NCBI GenBank assembly: GCA_965267535.1
Contig: OZ254082.1
Coordinates: 992,001 to 1,056,000 of the forward strand
DNA length: 64,000 nucleotides
DNA from: CAXBNB01 sp965267535
GTDB lineage: Bacteria; Bacteroidota; Bacteroidia; Cytophagales; Cyclobacteriaceae
Direction of reading: 5' to 3'
This document shows, in pieces, positions 44,633 through 55,000 of the stretch. Position 1 is the first letter of the stretch. Every line of letters starts with the position of its first letter. Made by a program: the position numbers and the translations under genes. The notes under the pieces were generated by a model. It ran no database searches, was not told the origin of the DNA, and saw nothing but the letters and a program-made list of their open reading frames with translations.

Positions 44633-47600
44633 ATGAAAAATAAATTACTGAGTAGACTTCTTATGTTTACAAAATACTCATTTTATGGTGTTTTTGTGCA
44701 GCTGTTGCTGGTGGGCATGGTATTGGCCTCCGAAACTACAGCGCAGAAATACCAGAGTGTGAAGCATGTAAATGTAGACCTGTCGCTGAAAAACGCTCAA
44801 CTCAGCGATGTGATAGAGGCCATTGAGCAAAGTACGGGGTTTGTTTTTGCTTACGATCAAAAAGTAGTAGACACCAAAGCAAAAATAAACATCAACCAAA
44901 CCGATAAGCCTGTATTTGACTACCTGATGGAAATAGCCCGTCAGACCAACCTAAAATTCAAACAGGTAAATAATCTGATTACAATCAGCAAATCAGAGCC
45001 CAACACAAAAACCGCAAGCGTCGAAATTCAACTAGCAGCAGATGTAACCATTACAGGGCGGGTAACCGACCCCAAAAACGAACCACTACCCGGAGTGAGT
45101 ATAATTGCCAAAGGCACGGGTAAAGGCGTAGTAACAGACATAGAAGGATACTATAAAATAGCAGTGTCGGATGCAACCACCACGCTGGTATATTCTTTTG
45201 TAGGCTATGAGCGAACAGAAGTAGTCATAGCAGGGAGAAGCACCATAGATGTGAGTATGAAAGAAGATGTAGGCCAGTTGGAAGAAGTAGTGGTTGTAGG
45301 CTATGGTACACAGCAAAAAACCAGAGTTACCAGTTCGGTAGCTACGGTGAGCAATGAAGTACTGATAGACAGGCCTATCGTTTCAGTGTCTCAGGGGCTG
45401 GCAGGAGTAGATCCCGGCACGAACGTAGTGGTATCCAACAATGGAGGTGTGCCCGGAGAGCAACCTACCATTTCCATCAGGGGCGAATATGCCGACCCGT
45501 CCCGGGCGGAGTTTACAGCACCGCTGGTGTTGGTAGATGGGTTTGAAGCCAACCTAAACGATGTAGACCCCAATCAAATAGAGGAAATGACCATACTTAA
45601 AGATGCCGCAGCTACGGCAATATACGGTATGAGGGCACACGCAGGGGTAATCTTGATTACTACCAAAGGCGGAAAAAGAGCTACACCTCTGCAGTTTAAT
45701 TATAGATTTCAGGCATCCTCACAAGGAAATACGGGTATACCCGAAACCCTCAATACAGTGGAGTATATGGAATTTAGAAATCAAGCAGCTGTAAATGAGG
45801 AAGTGTATCGGATCAATCGGGACAACCCGGGCTATGAGCCTGCTACGCGATACCCGTTGTTTAGCGAGGATGTGATAAACAGAGCCCGCAATGGCGAATT
45901 TCCCGATACGGATTGGCAGGATGTTTTGTACGGAAACAGAGCCGCACAATTTTCCCATTCCTTAGATGCGTTTGGAGGTACAGACAATACCAGCTACATG
46001 GTAAGTCTTGGCTTTATGGATCAGGAAGGTATAAACATAGCAGAGGATAATTTTAAGCGCTATAACCTGAGGGTAAAAGTAGATACCGATGTGAACGATT
46101 GGCTGACGCTGGGTACCAATACTGCTTTTACTTTTAGTGAGCAAAATAGAGTAAACCTAAACAACACCGCAGATGAAGCTCGCCCGGCTCCACATTTTCC
46201 CGTAACGGATGCGTACTTTGGAGGCACAGGCATACATGTGTGGGGTGAAGACGGAATATCACAAAATCCGGTATGGGCTTCAGAAAGTGGCAGCAATGAC
46301 CGTACGAGAAGAGATGTGATAGAAATGCAACTCTTTGGCAAAGCCAAAATTGCGAAAGGATTAACGTTTGATCAGAAAGTGAACTTGCGGTTAGTCAATA
46401 CTCAGGTGAGTGATTGGTCGGATAACATACCCTACGTAGTGTATAATTTCGATGGACAAACCGGAGAATATTCCAATAGCCTGGGAGAAGGAAATATTCA
46501 GGGACCGTTTGCAGAAAACCGATCCCTGCAGATGACGCACATACGTCAGAGTCATTTGACGTCTCAATCCTTATTGAACTATAAATATTCCATTGGGCAA
46601 GCACATAATTTTTCAGCATTGCTCGGTTGGCAGTCAGAAAAGCGAATTACGGAGCAGTTTTCCGCCTACCGTCAGGGGTTTGCTACAGGGGCATTGCAGC
46701 AGCTGGTAGTAGGAGATCAAAATGACTTTCTGGACAATAGCTCCTATGCACTAAACGAAACCTTCCTCTCTTTGCTGGGAAGATTCACTTACGACTACAA
46801 AGGCAAATACATGGCAGAGTTTTCCTTTAGAAAAGATGGAGCTTCGGAGTTTGCACCAGGCAATAGGTGGGGATTTTTCCCTTCCGTGTCTGTAGGGTGG
46901 AATATGGCCTCAGAGCCGTTTGTGGCCAACCTCGGTTTTATTGACATGCTCAAGCTCAGGGGCTCAGTAGGAGAAACGGGCAATGCAGATATACCAGCCC
47001 TGCCCTTGGCTTATGCCGCCAGAGTGAGTAGAGTTACAGGATATGAGTGGCCGGTTGGAGGACTGGAGGCCGGATTCCATTTACCGACAGCAGCTGTGTC
47101 GGATTTGGTATGGGAAACTGTTAGGAAAACAGACATAGGTGTAGATGTAGAGCTGTGGGGAGGTAAACTGGCCCTTGTGGCAGACTACTATGTAAACCGA
47201 CGTATCGATCAGCTGGCTACAGTACTCTTGCCGAGAGAGTCAGGGTTTGGTAGTGCTACTACCAATAGATACGAGAGCGAAACCGTAGGATGGGAAGTAA
47301 AAGTATCGCATAGAAATAAAATAGGAGATGTAGCCTATAACATCAGCCTGAACGCCTCTAATGCCAGAGCCAGATGGACGAGCAGACCCGACGATGCATC
47401 GTGGGACAACAACGAGGTAGGCTGGCCAATACGCACCACCTTTGGCCACATGATGGATGGTTGGATTTCTGATTATGAAGAGCTGGAAGAGTACCGCAAT
47501 GCCACTACATTTGGCAACAATACCAATCGGAATTTGTGGATAGGTACACCAAAACTCGTAGACATAGGTTCTCGCAATACCGAAACACTACTTAGAGAGG

Positions 47601-48130
47601 CCATAGCAGACGGACGTATAGACAATTGGGACCGTACCCAGTTGGGTAGCGGAAGAGAAGGTGTATACAAAGTAGGAGGTAACCTTGGGGTAAGCTATAA
47701 GGGAATTAGTCTGACTTCTGTGATAGATGGTACGCTCAACCGTCAGATGCCGGCTAATGTAAGCCTTATATTTCCTGATGGTGGAGGCAATACATTCAAA
47801 GCCATCAAAGAGCTGGCATTTGATCCGGAAAACCCAAGCGATGATGCACTATTTCCTATTCCACTGGCAGGAGCATGGTCCTACCCGGCTATACCTATGA
47901 TGAAGTCAAGTTTTATTAGGGTGCGAAACATCAATTTGAGCTACAACCTCAAAGAGAACATAGTACCCGGACTTAGCAAAATCAGAGTTTATGTATCGGT
48001 AGAAAATCCGGTGATATTGTGGAACAACTCTCCATTGGCTAAGTACGGTTTCGATCCCGAACTGGGACTTGTGAACTTCAAGTATCCATTGCCTCGAACC
48101 ACCACGCTGGGCATAAACTTCAGTTTCTAA
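44633..48130 (+). CDS. SusC-type TonB-dependent receptor with STN signalling domain, locus B
   Basis: 1165 residues from ATG 44633 (two in-frame ATGs upstream at 44564 and 44609 precede no better signal). Signal segment to ASETTAQ; STN domain (AQLSDVIEAIEQSTGFVFAY ... NLKFKQVNNLITIS); carboxypeptidase-regulatory-like domain (ITGRVTDPKNEPLPGVSII); plug (VVVGYGTQQKTRVTSSVATV, LVLVDGFEANLNDVDPNQIE, MTILKDAAATAIYGM); barrel ending TTLGINFSF. EEVVVVGYGTQ is the common RagA/SusC signature after the regulatory-like domain. SusD follows after a short gap. Neighbouring sulfatase suggests a sulfated glycan substrate. Confidence 0.95.
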   Translation: MKNKLLSRLLMFTKYSFYGVFVQLLLVGMVLASETTAQKYQSVKHVNVDLSLKNAQLSDVIEAIEQSTGFVFAYDQKVVDTKAKININQTDKPVFDYLMEIARQTNLKFKQVNNLITISKSEPNTKTASVEIQLAADVTITGRVTDPKNEPLPGVSIIAKGTGKGVVTDIEGYYKIAVSDATTTLVYSFVGYERTEVVIAGRSTIDVSMKEDVGQLEEVVVVGYGTQQKTRVTSSVATVSNEVLIDRPIVSVSQGLAGVDPGTNVVVSNNGGVPGEQPTISIRGEYADPSRAEFTAPLVLVDGFEANLNDVDPNQIEEMTILKDAAATAIYGMRAHAGVILITTKGGKRATPLQFNYRFQASSQGNTGIPETLNTVEYMEFRNQAAVNEEVYRINRDNPGYEPATRYPLFSEDVINRARNGEFPDTDWQDVLYGNRAAQFSHSLDAFGGTDNTSYMVSLGFMDQEGINIAEDNFKRYNLRVKVDTDVNDWLTLGTNTAFTFSEQNRVNLNNTADEARPAPHFPVTDAYFGGTGIHVWGEDGISQNPVWASESGSNDRTRRDVIEMQLFGKAKIAKGLTFDQKVNLRLVNTQVSDWSDNIPYVVYNFDGQTGEYSNSLGEGNIQGPFAENRSLQMTHIRQSHLTSQSLLNYKYSIGQAHNFSALLGWQSEKRITEQFSAYRQGFATGALQQLVVGDQNDFLDNSSYALNETFLSLLGRFTYDYKGKYMAEFSFRKDGASEFAPGNRWGFFPSVSVGWNMASEPFVANLGFIDMLKLRGSVGETGNADIPALPLAYAARVSRVTGYEWPVGGLEAGFHLPTAAVSDLVWETVRKTDIGVDVELWGGKLALVADYYVNRRIDQLATVLLPRESGFGSATTNRYESETVGWEVKVSHRNKIGDVAYNISLNASNARARWTSRPDDASWDNNEVGWPIRTTFGHMMDGWISDYEELEEYRNATTFGNNTNRNLWIGTPKLVDIGSRNTETLLREAIADGRIDNWDRTQLGSGREGVYKVGGNLGVSYKGISLTSVIDGTLNRQMPANVSLIFPDGGGNTFKAIKELAFDPENPSDDALFPIPLAGAWSYPAIPMMKSSFIRVRNINLSYNLKENIVPGLSKIRVYVSVENPVILWNNSPLAKYGFDPELGLVNFKYPLPRTTTLGINFSF

Positions 48131-48155
48131 ATTTTGACATTAAATGCACAGAAAG

Positions 48156-49940
48156 ATGAAAAAAATAGCAATATTGATAATGGGGATGGGATTGATCAGT
48201 AGCAGTTGTGACGAAAGTTACCTGGATCAAATACCTCAGGATGCATTTTCGGCAGGTTCAGTATATCAGACAGAAGCAGATTTGTCAGCATTTTTAGCCA
48301 CTATATACAACCGCCAATATGGGCATAGCCTTACTGACGGATGGCCCAACCGGGGCATGGATGTTTTTTCGAACTGGTCGGAAGACGGCTATGGACGTAG
48401 AGACTGCTGCTCAGGGTCTGATCTCCTGGATTTTGAAGGAGGAGGAGGTAAATTAAACAACTTGTACAATGATAACTATGTAGGAATCAGGCAGATTAAC
48501 GAATTTCTACAGAACGCTCCTCAGGCTGAAGCCAATTTCAATGATCCCAGTATATACAAGCGTATGATCAATGAAGCACGGTTTCATAGAGCGTACTACT
48601 ACTACAAATTGAACTCCTTTTTCGGAGCGGTACCCTTAGTGTTGGATATTCCGGGAACATTTGAAATCAGACCAAAAAATACCCGTTTGTCAGTGTTTGA
48701 GTGGATTGACAGTGAGTTGGCAGACATAGCCAATGGCCTGCCAGAGTCATACTCGGGCAATAATACCGGGCGGATTACAAAGTGGACAGCTATGGCGCTC
48801 AGAGGCAGACATCTGCTGTATGCGATCGACTGGCATCCAGATGTTGCCTCTTTGTACTCCAGAGCTGAGACCGTATTGAAGGATGTTTATGAAAACAGCG
48901 GGTATTCGCTCGTGCCGGGTGCCGACGGGTACAATTCGCTGTTTACCAAAGCGGGAGCAATCACTACCGAAAACCTTTGGAGCAAATACTATGGACAATC
49001 AGAATACGGAGGTAGTAATTCGCAAACGGGTACCTCTACAGGCATACCATTTTTGTCTTTGCCTCCCGGCTCTGCCGGTAACAACGGAGGTACAGCAGCA
49101 CGGGGAGCTTATGGTGCTACGTCGAGGTTGGTAGAAGCCTACCAGATGACCAACGGTTTGGATATTCACGACCCGCTTTCAGGTTACGACCCTGCAAACC
49201 CCTGGGACAATAGAGACCCCCGGTTGGATGCTACCATTTTGCGGGCTGGAGAAGAAATACCCAGAAGAGGAGCTTCCAGTATAGACGATACGTATGTGTT
49301 GAACCCCCACCCCTCAATTGGAAGTATTTCAGCAGATTTTGCTACGGGTACCAATACCAACAGAACGGGCTATTACTACCAAAAGTACAGGGTAGACTTC
49401 AACTGGCTCAGCCTCAATGATGCGAAGCTGGCAGATGTACAATACCACTTTATTCGGTTTGCTGAGGTAATATTGATGTATGCAGAGGCAAGGCTAGGCA
49501 ACTCAGGAGATGTAGCCGGAGCTATGAATCTGGTCAATGAAGTGCGTAATCGAGTAGGTATGCCCGATGCTTCAGCGAGTGATGCAGACGAAGCATTGGA
49601 CAAAATATTGTTTGAGCGAAGGATTGAATTTGCTTCAGAAGGCGACCATAGGTATTTTGATATTAGAAGGCATAGACTGGGCGAAGAGGTTTTCGTAGGA
49701 ACATTGCCGGGTGGAGGTGATAAGTCTATCGCTTATGGCATTCCTCTGGGAGATGGAGGATCACCAGACGCTGCGGTAAACGAAGGAGATCTGGATGACT
49801 CGAAGAAAAGAGTAGTAGGTCCCAAGACATTTAACGCCAGCTATTATGCGCCGGCTATTCCGGGTGCGGCGATTACCCGAAACCCAAAGCTGGCTGAAGA
49901 ACCTGTTGATTTTGGTCCCTGGGAGCCGTTTTTTGATTAA
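48156..49940 (+). CDS. SusD/RagB-like lipoprotein of locus B
   Basis: 594 residues from ATG 48156 (or 598 from ATG 48144). Lipoprotein signal MKKIAILIMGMGLISSSC, then DESYLDQIPQDAFSAGSVYQTEADL, a textbook SusD start. Further SusD features: NEARFHRAYYYYKLNSFFGAVPLVLD, FAEVILMYAEARL with GDVAGAMNLVNEVRNRVGMP and ILFERRIEFASEGDHRYFDI. Surface-exposed glycan-binding partner of the preceding SusC. Confidence 0.95.
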   Translation: MKKIAILIMGMGLISSSCDESYLDQIPQDAFSAGSVYQTEADLSAFLATIYNRQYGHSLTDGWPNRGMDVFSNWSEDGYGRRDCCSGSDLLDFEGGGGKLNNLYNDNYVGIRQINEFLQNAPQAEANFNDPSIYKRMINEARFHRAYYYYKLNSFFGAVPLVLDIPGTFEIRPKNTRLSVFEWIDSELADIANGLPESYSGNNTGRITKWTAMALRGRHLLYAIDWHPDVASLYSRAETVLKDVYENSGYSLVPGADGYNSLFTKAGAITTENLWSKYYGQSEYGGSNSQTGTSTGIPFLSLPPGSAGNNGGTAARGAYGATSRLVEAYQMTNGLDIHDPLSGYDPANPWDNRDPRLDATILRAGEEIPRRGASSIDDTYVLNPHPSIGSISADFATGTNTNRTGYYYQKYRVDFNWLSLNDAKLADVQYHFIRFAEVILMYAEARLGNSGDVAGAMNLVNEVRNRVGMPDASASDADEALDKILFERRIEFASEGDHRYFDIRRHRLGEEVFVGTLPGGGDKSIAYGIPLGDGGSPDAAVNEGDLDDSKKRVVGPKTFNASYYAPAIPGAAITRNPKLAEEPVDFGPWEPFFD

Positions 49941-50050
49941 TTCACTAAAAAATATCGTAGTTAGTTTTTACATCAGGTGGGTCGGTTTCGGCTCACCTGA
50001 TTGCTTACATGACTACCGGAAATGTAAAATCACCACTTTAGACCCAGTGT

Positions 50051-50108
50051 CGTATTGATTAATTTTTCTGCAAGGCAAGTGCAGTAGCAAATTCCGGGCA
50101 GGTCTGAT
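50051..50108 (+). repeat. Imperfect 58-base intergenic repeat, copy 1
   Basis: About 76% identical without gaps (44 of 58) to 51910-51967. Both copies contain the inverted repeat CTGCA-N7-TGCAG (here 50068-50072 and 50080-50084), whose loop is not conserved. It lies in the 388-base gap between SusD and the sulfatase gene, which otherwise has no gene. Confidence 0.6.
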
Positions 50109-50328
50109 GCTAGGCTTTTCATTGGTGCCAGGCAAAGTTTGTTATTTTTACCCTTGAGTTAACACATCCACCAAGGGTGAGGAAATCATACTTGTATGTC
50201 ATATTTTAGACTATAACAGTATGAAGTAAAAAGGCAGGAGGTAGCGGTGAAGGTTACAACTCAAAGGCAACCGATTCAAACCCGAATAACCTTATGACGG
50301 CCCCATTTAAAAACTAATCCCTTAAAAA

Positions 50329-51858
50329 ATGAAATCAGGAATATTATTTTGTATTTTCATCTGCTCTGGCTTTTGGCTGCCTGCATTTGGCCAAAACCAG
50401 CAAAAAGAACAAAAGACTAAACCAAATTTTATAATCATCTTCACAGATGATCAGGGGTATAACGACCTGGGGTGTTACGGTTCTCCATTTATCAAGACGC
50501 CAAATATTGACAAGCTGGCAGCCGAAGGTATTCGCTTTACAGATTTTTATGCGCAACCTGTTTGTGGGCCTTCCCGCACAGCGTTGATGACCGGCTCTTA
50601 CCCCTTGAGAGTCGCAGAAGTTGATAACATAAAGAGGTTTCACCCTATGGTGCACCCCGATGAAACATTGTTGGTTAAACTTTTTCAAACCAACGGTTAC
50701 AGCACTGGGTGTATTGGAAAATGGGACTTAAACGGTCATGGGGCAGGGTTTAAATACGAGGATTTATATCCTACTAAAATGGGCTTTGACTACTGGTATG
50801 GTCTGCCCAGCAGCAATGATGGAGGAGTGAAAAATGTATACAGAAACGAAAAACTGCTCGAAAATCACGGTGTAACCAGTGACAATCTCACCCAAACCTA
50901 TACACGCGAAGCAATCGACTTTATAGAAAGGAGCAAAGACGCCCCATTCTTTTTGTACCTGGCCCATTCTATGCCCCATACTAAACTTGGCGCAAGTCCC
51001 CGGTTTAAAGGAAAATCCGAATTTGGCCTGTATGGTGATACTATCGAGGAAATTGATTGGAGTGTTGGCGCCATAACGAAAAAACTATCAGAACTTGGAC
51101 TGGATAAAAATACGATAATCCTGTATACATCCGACAATGGTCCCTGGCGTGCCAGGGGTACACAGGGAGGTTCGTGCTTTCCATTGCGAGGAGGCAAGGC
51201 TACTACCTGGGAAGGAGGCGTACGGGTGCCGGCGGTAATGTGGGGGAATTTAGGACTGAAAGCAGGAATAGAAGTGGATCAGGTTTGTAAAACCATGGAT
51301 GTGATGCCTACTTTTTTGAGTATGGCTGGCATTGGTATACCCGAAGATTTACATATTGATGGACAGGATATATCTTCCTTGCTAATGGAAAATCAAGAGA
51401 AAGCAGCGCTTTCTGATGTCTATTTCTACTACTATTATACCCATTTGCAGGCAGTCCGAAAAGGAGATTGGAAGCTTGTGCACCCAAGGCCTCAAGCGCC
51501 TGTATGGCTGCCAAATAGTATGCTGAGTGTGTTCCGCAGGGAAGATATGGAGCCGGTTCGTGACTATGAATTGTATAATCTAAGAAAAGATATGACCGAG
51601 CGTCGTAATGTGGCCAAATTATATCCTGAAATCGTTGAGGAATTAAAAATATTGGCAGAACAGGCACGAAACGATATTGGGGATTTCAATGTAATAGGAG
51701 AGGGGGCAAGGTTTTATGATGAAGGAGTGAAAAGACCCGATATACAAAAACTACAGACCAACAACGGTATGGGGAGCGACTCTATTAAGCTGCACCACTT
51801 TTATAACGATGGGGGTAGGATAATGATCAACCCAAGGCATTTTCAAAAAAAGAAGTAA
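50329..51858 (+). CDS. Sulfatase (formylglycine-dependent, Cys type)
   Basis: 509 residues with signal peptide ending PAFGQ: an exported sulfate ester hydrolase. FTDDQG supplies calcium-binding Asp40/Asp41; Cys79 in VCGPSRTALMTG is the CxPSR motif converted to formylglycine; HSMPH and TSDNGPW are further active-site segments. The second sulfatase signature reads GCIGKWDLNGH where most have GKWHLG, so the usual His after Trp is Asp. The C-terminal part (DYELYNLRKDMTERRNVA) is as in arylsulfatases of the S1 family. Its place after SusC/SusD of locus B points to desulfation of a sulfated polysaccharide. Substrate not identifiable. Confidence 0.94.
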   Translation: MKSGILFCIFICSGFWLPAFGQNQQKEQKTKPNFIIIFTDDQGYNDLGCYGSPFIKTPNIDKLAAEGIRFTDFYAQPVCGPSRTALMTGSYPLRVAEVDNIKRFHPMVHPDETLLVKLFQTNGYSTGCIGKWDLNGHGAGFKYEDLYPTKMGFDYWYGLPSSNDGGVKNVYRNEKLLENHGVTSDNLTQTYTREAIDFIERSKDAPFFLYLAHSMPHTKLGASPRFKGKSEFGLYGDTIEEIDWSVGAITKKLSELGLDKNTIILYTSDNGPWRARGTQGGSCFPLRGGKATTWEGGVRVPAVMWGNLGLKAGIEVDQVCKTMDVMPTFLSMAGIGIPEDLHIDGQDISSLLMENQEKAALSDVYFYYYYTHLQAVRKGDWKLVHPRPQAPVWLPNSMLSVFRREDMEPVRDYELYNLRKDMTERRNVAKLYPEIVEELKILAEQARNDIGDFNVIGEGARFYDEGVKRPDIQKLQTNNGMGSDSIKLHHFYNDGGRIMINPRHFQKKK

Positions 51859-51909
51859 GATTTTTTGAAATAACGGCATAAACGAACAAGCACAATATTA
51901 CGCAAATGA

Positions 51910-51967
51910 CGTATTGATGAATTTTCCTGCAGCGTAAATGCAGTACTCAATAGCGGATAGGTTTGAT
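51910..51967 (+). repeat. Imperfect 58-base intergenic repeat, copy 2
   Basis: Partner of 50051-50108. CTGCA at 51927-51931 and TGCAG at 51939-51943 with a 7-base loop. Weaker similarity seems to continue for about 29 more bases (16 of 29). It ends about 85 bases before the likely start of the next gene. Confidence 0.6.
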
Positions 51968-52053
51968 TGTATACGTCTAATTTGCACCAGAAAAATCCTG
52001 ATATCTACACGGTATTCAGGTTGTCAAACTGTTTCACTAAAATCCTATCAAAG

Positions 52054-55000
52054 TTGAATTGCATTAAAACCCTGAATCATGCCGTAGCACTGTTGATTGC
52101 GGTATTGGTTTTTTCCTGCGAATCTCCGGAGTACAATCGACCAAAAGAAAACTGGGCTTTTCGATCAGTACTCGACGGAAAACCCCGTATGTTTAACCTC
52201 GCACTGGACTCAAACCTATACGTTAGCTATGATCTGGAGCGAGCCAAGGTCTATAAGATATGGAAGGGAGGCGTGAAACTGGATGGAGCAGTATATACCA
52301 CCGCTCACGGTGTGCAGCCCACCAGCTATGGCCATACATATTACGAAGATAAATTCCCGACAAACCCCTGGGCCGTTCGCGAGGGCAGTACAGACAAAAG
52401 TGTTACAGTCAACTATCTGGGCTATCAGTTTCGCAACAATCAGGTAACAATCAAGTATGAGTTGATAACAGCCGGGGGCAAAAAAATACAAATCAGCGAA
52501 ACACCCGAATACATAGAAAAAAATGGCAAACAAGGCCTTGAGCGAACCTTCGTAGTAGAAAAAAACGACACAGGATTGGTGCCGGTGCTCAATTTTCAGA
52601 TCGACAAAAGCAAAATAGCCGCCGTAGAAACTACTGCCGGACAATTTGAGGAAAGCAGTAAAATCGTACTGTCTGATACAAAAGTAAAAGTAACAACCTC
52701 GGTAATACCTCCCGAAAAAGAAGTAAAAATGGATGTAAAGCCCGCCTTGACAAGAGCGGCGAAGGGAGAAGTATACCTGAAAAGCAATGATTGCAGCACA
52801 TGTCATTTGCCGGAAAGTGATCTGGTAGGGCCTTCGTACCTGGACATAGCCAAACGATATCCCTATACCTCAGAAAACGTGACGGCCCTGGCAGAAAAAA
52901 TAATCAAAGGAGGCTCTGGAGTTTGGGGAACAGCCATGATGACCCCACACGAAACACTGCCCATGGGCAGAGCACAGGACATTGCACACTACATCCTTTC
53001 ACTCGATGGAGAAGAAGAACCCCGCTCTGAAGTATCGGAGTTGTTTTTGGGCGTGCCTTCCAAATCCTTTGAATTGCACGACAAAAAAATAACTTTCGAT
53101 GACAATAAAACCACAGAAAACGGACTCATAGTACAGTACTATATGCTCGACAACATTGATGTGCTCTACGAAAAACTTACCGGCAGTGCCATGCCTACAT
53201 TTCACGCAGTGGCACCCAATGTACACCTGACCGGAGGAAGAGAGTTGAAAAAGGGAGCCAGAAATTTTTATGTAGAGTTTAAAGGATACATCGAATCGGA
53301 TGTAGCGCAGCAAAAACATTTCAGGCTGGTAAGTAAGGATGGATCTAAACTGAAAATAAACGGAAAAACAGTCGTAGATAATGGAGGTGTTCACTGGCAT
53401 CAGGCCAAAGAAGGAAAGGCCTACTTACGCAAGGGGCTAAACGAGTTTGTAGTGCAGCATTTTTGTCGGGGGTCCAATTATGCCATTACCATGCAATGGT
53501 CCGAAGACGGTGAAAACTTCTCCCTCATACCCGACAATCAGCTAAAACACGCTAAAAAACACATCGGAAAAGTATTGCCCTATGTGCCAAAAGAAAAACT
53601 GGAGCGCAGCATTCCGGGCGACAGGCAAAAAGTGGCGGGAGTACACCCGTCGTTTGTAAAGGCCAATGCCAAACCCGAAGGGTTTAAACCCAGAATTGGG
53701 GGAATTGATTTTTTCTCTAAAGACGAAATGGTCATCTGCACCTGGGATTCTGTAGGCGGTGTGTATATCCTCAAAAACTATACAGCTACAGACCCTGAAA
53801 AGATAGAAGTGAAGCAGATAGCCAAAGGGCTGGCAGAGCCGCTGGGGATCAAGGTTGTAGACGGAGAACTTTTTGTGTTGCAAAAGCAGGAGCTGACCCA
53901 GCTCATAGACCATGACGGTGACCAGATGATAGACGAATACAGAAAAGTAGCCAACGACTGGCACGTGACCGATCACTATCATGAATTTGCTTTTGGGTTG
54001 GTCTACAAAGAAGGTAGTTTTTATGCCACCCTGGCAACAGACCTGGGCAAGGACTATAGAGATGTGAAAGACCGGGGCAGGGTAGTGAAAATAGATAAAA
54101 ACACAGGAGAGGTAGAATTTATAGCCCGGGGCTTGCGTACGCCCAACGGCATAGCCGAAGGACCCGATGGAGCCCTCTATGTAGCCGACAATCAGGGCAA
54201 CTGGATACCTACCAGTAAGATTATTCGGGTAGAAAAAGGAGGCTTTTATGGCTTTAAATACGCCGACTATGAGGAAGTGAAAGACATGCCGGAAGATCCG
54301 CCATTGGTTTGGCTACCCCATACCGAAATCAGTAATTCGCCAAGCCAGCCGGCTATTTTAAACCTTGGGCCCTATAAAAACCAGATGATACACGGCGATG
54401 TGACGCACGGAGGTATCAAGCGGGTGTTTATCGACGAGGTAGACGGTGTTAAGCAAGGAGCGGCCTTCCGTTTTATACAGGGGTTGGATGCCGGTATCAA
54501 CCGGATCATTTGGGGACCCGACGGTAGTCTCTACGCAGGAGGAGTCGGCTCTGGTGGAAACTGGAATACACCCAGACTTTCCTGGTATGCCCTGCATCGC
54601 CTTACATACAATGCACAGAGTACGTTTGAGATGTTGGCCGTAAGAGCCAAAAGCAATGGCATGGAAATAGAACTGACCGAACCCGTAGCTTCTACCACGC
54701 AGATCAGACCGGAAGACTTTGAAGTGCAGCAGTATCACTATGAAGCTACAGAGCGGTACGGAGGCCCCAAGAATGATGTAGAAGCTTTGCCTGTAGTGTC
54801 GGCTAATTTATCGGATGATAAGAGGAAAATATTTTTGGAGCTGGACAATATGCAGGAGGGAAAAGTTATATACATCCGCATCAAACAGCCTTTTGTGAGT
54901 GCAGCAGAGCAGTCGCTCTGGAGTACGGAGACCTGGTATACGCTGACTAAAAAACCGACTGGTCAGCCGGGGTTTAGGCAGGCCGGTGCAGTGGTGCCGC

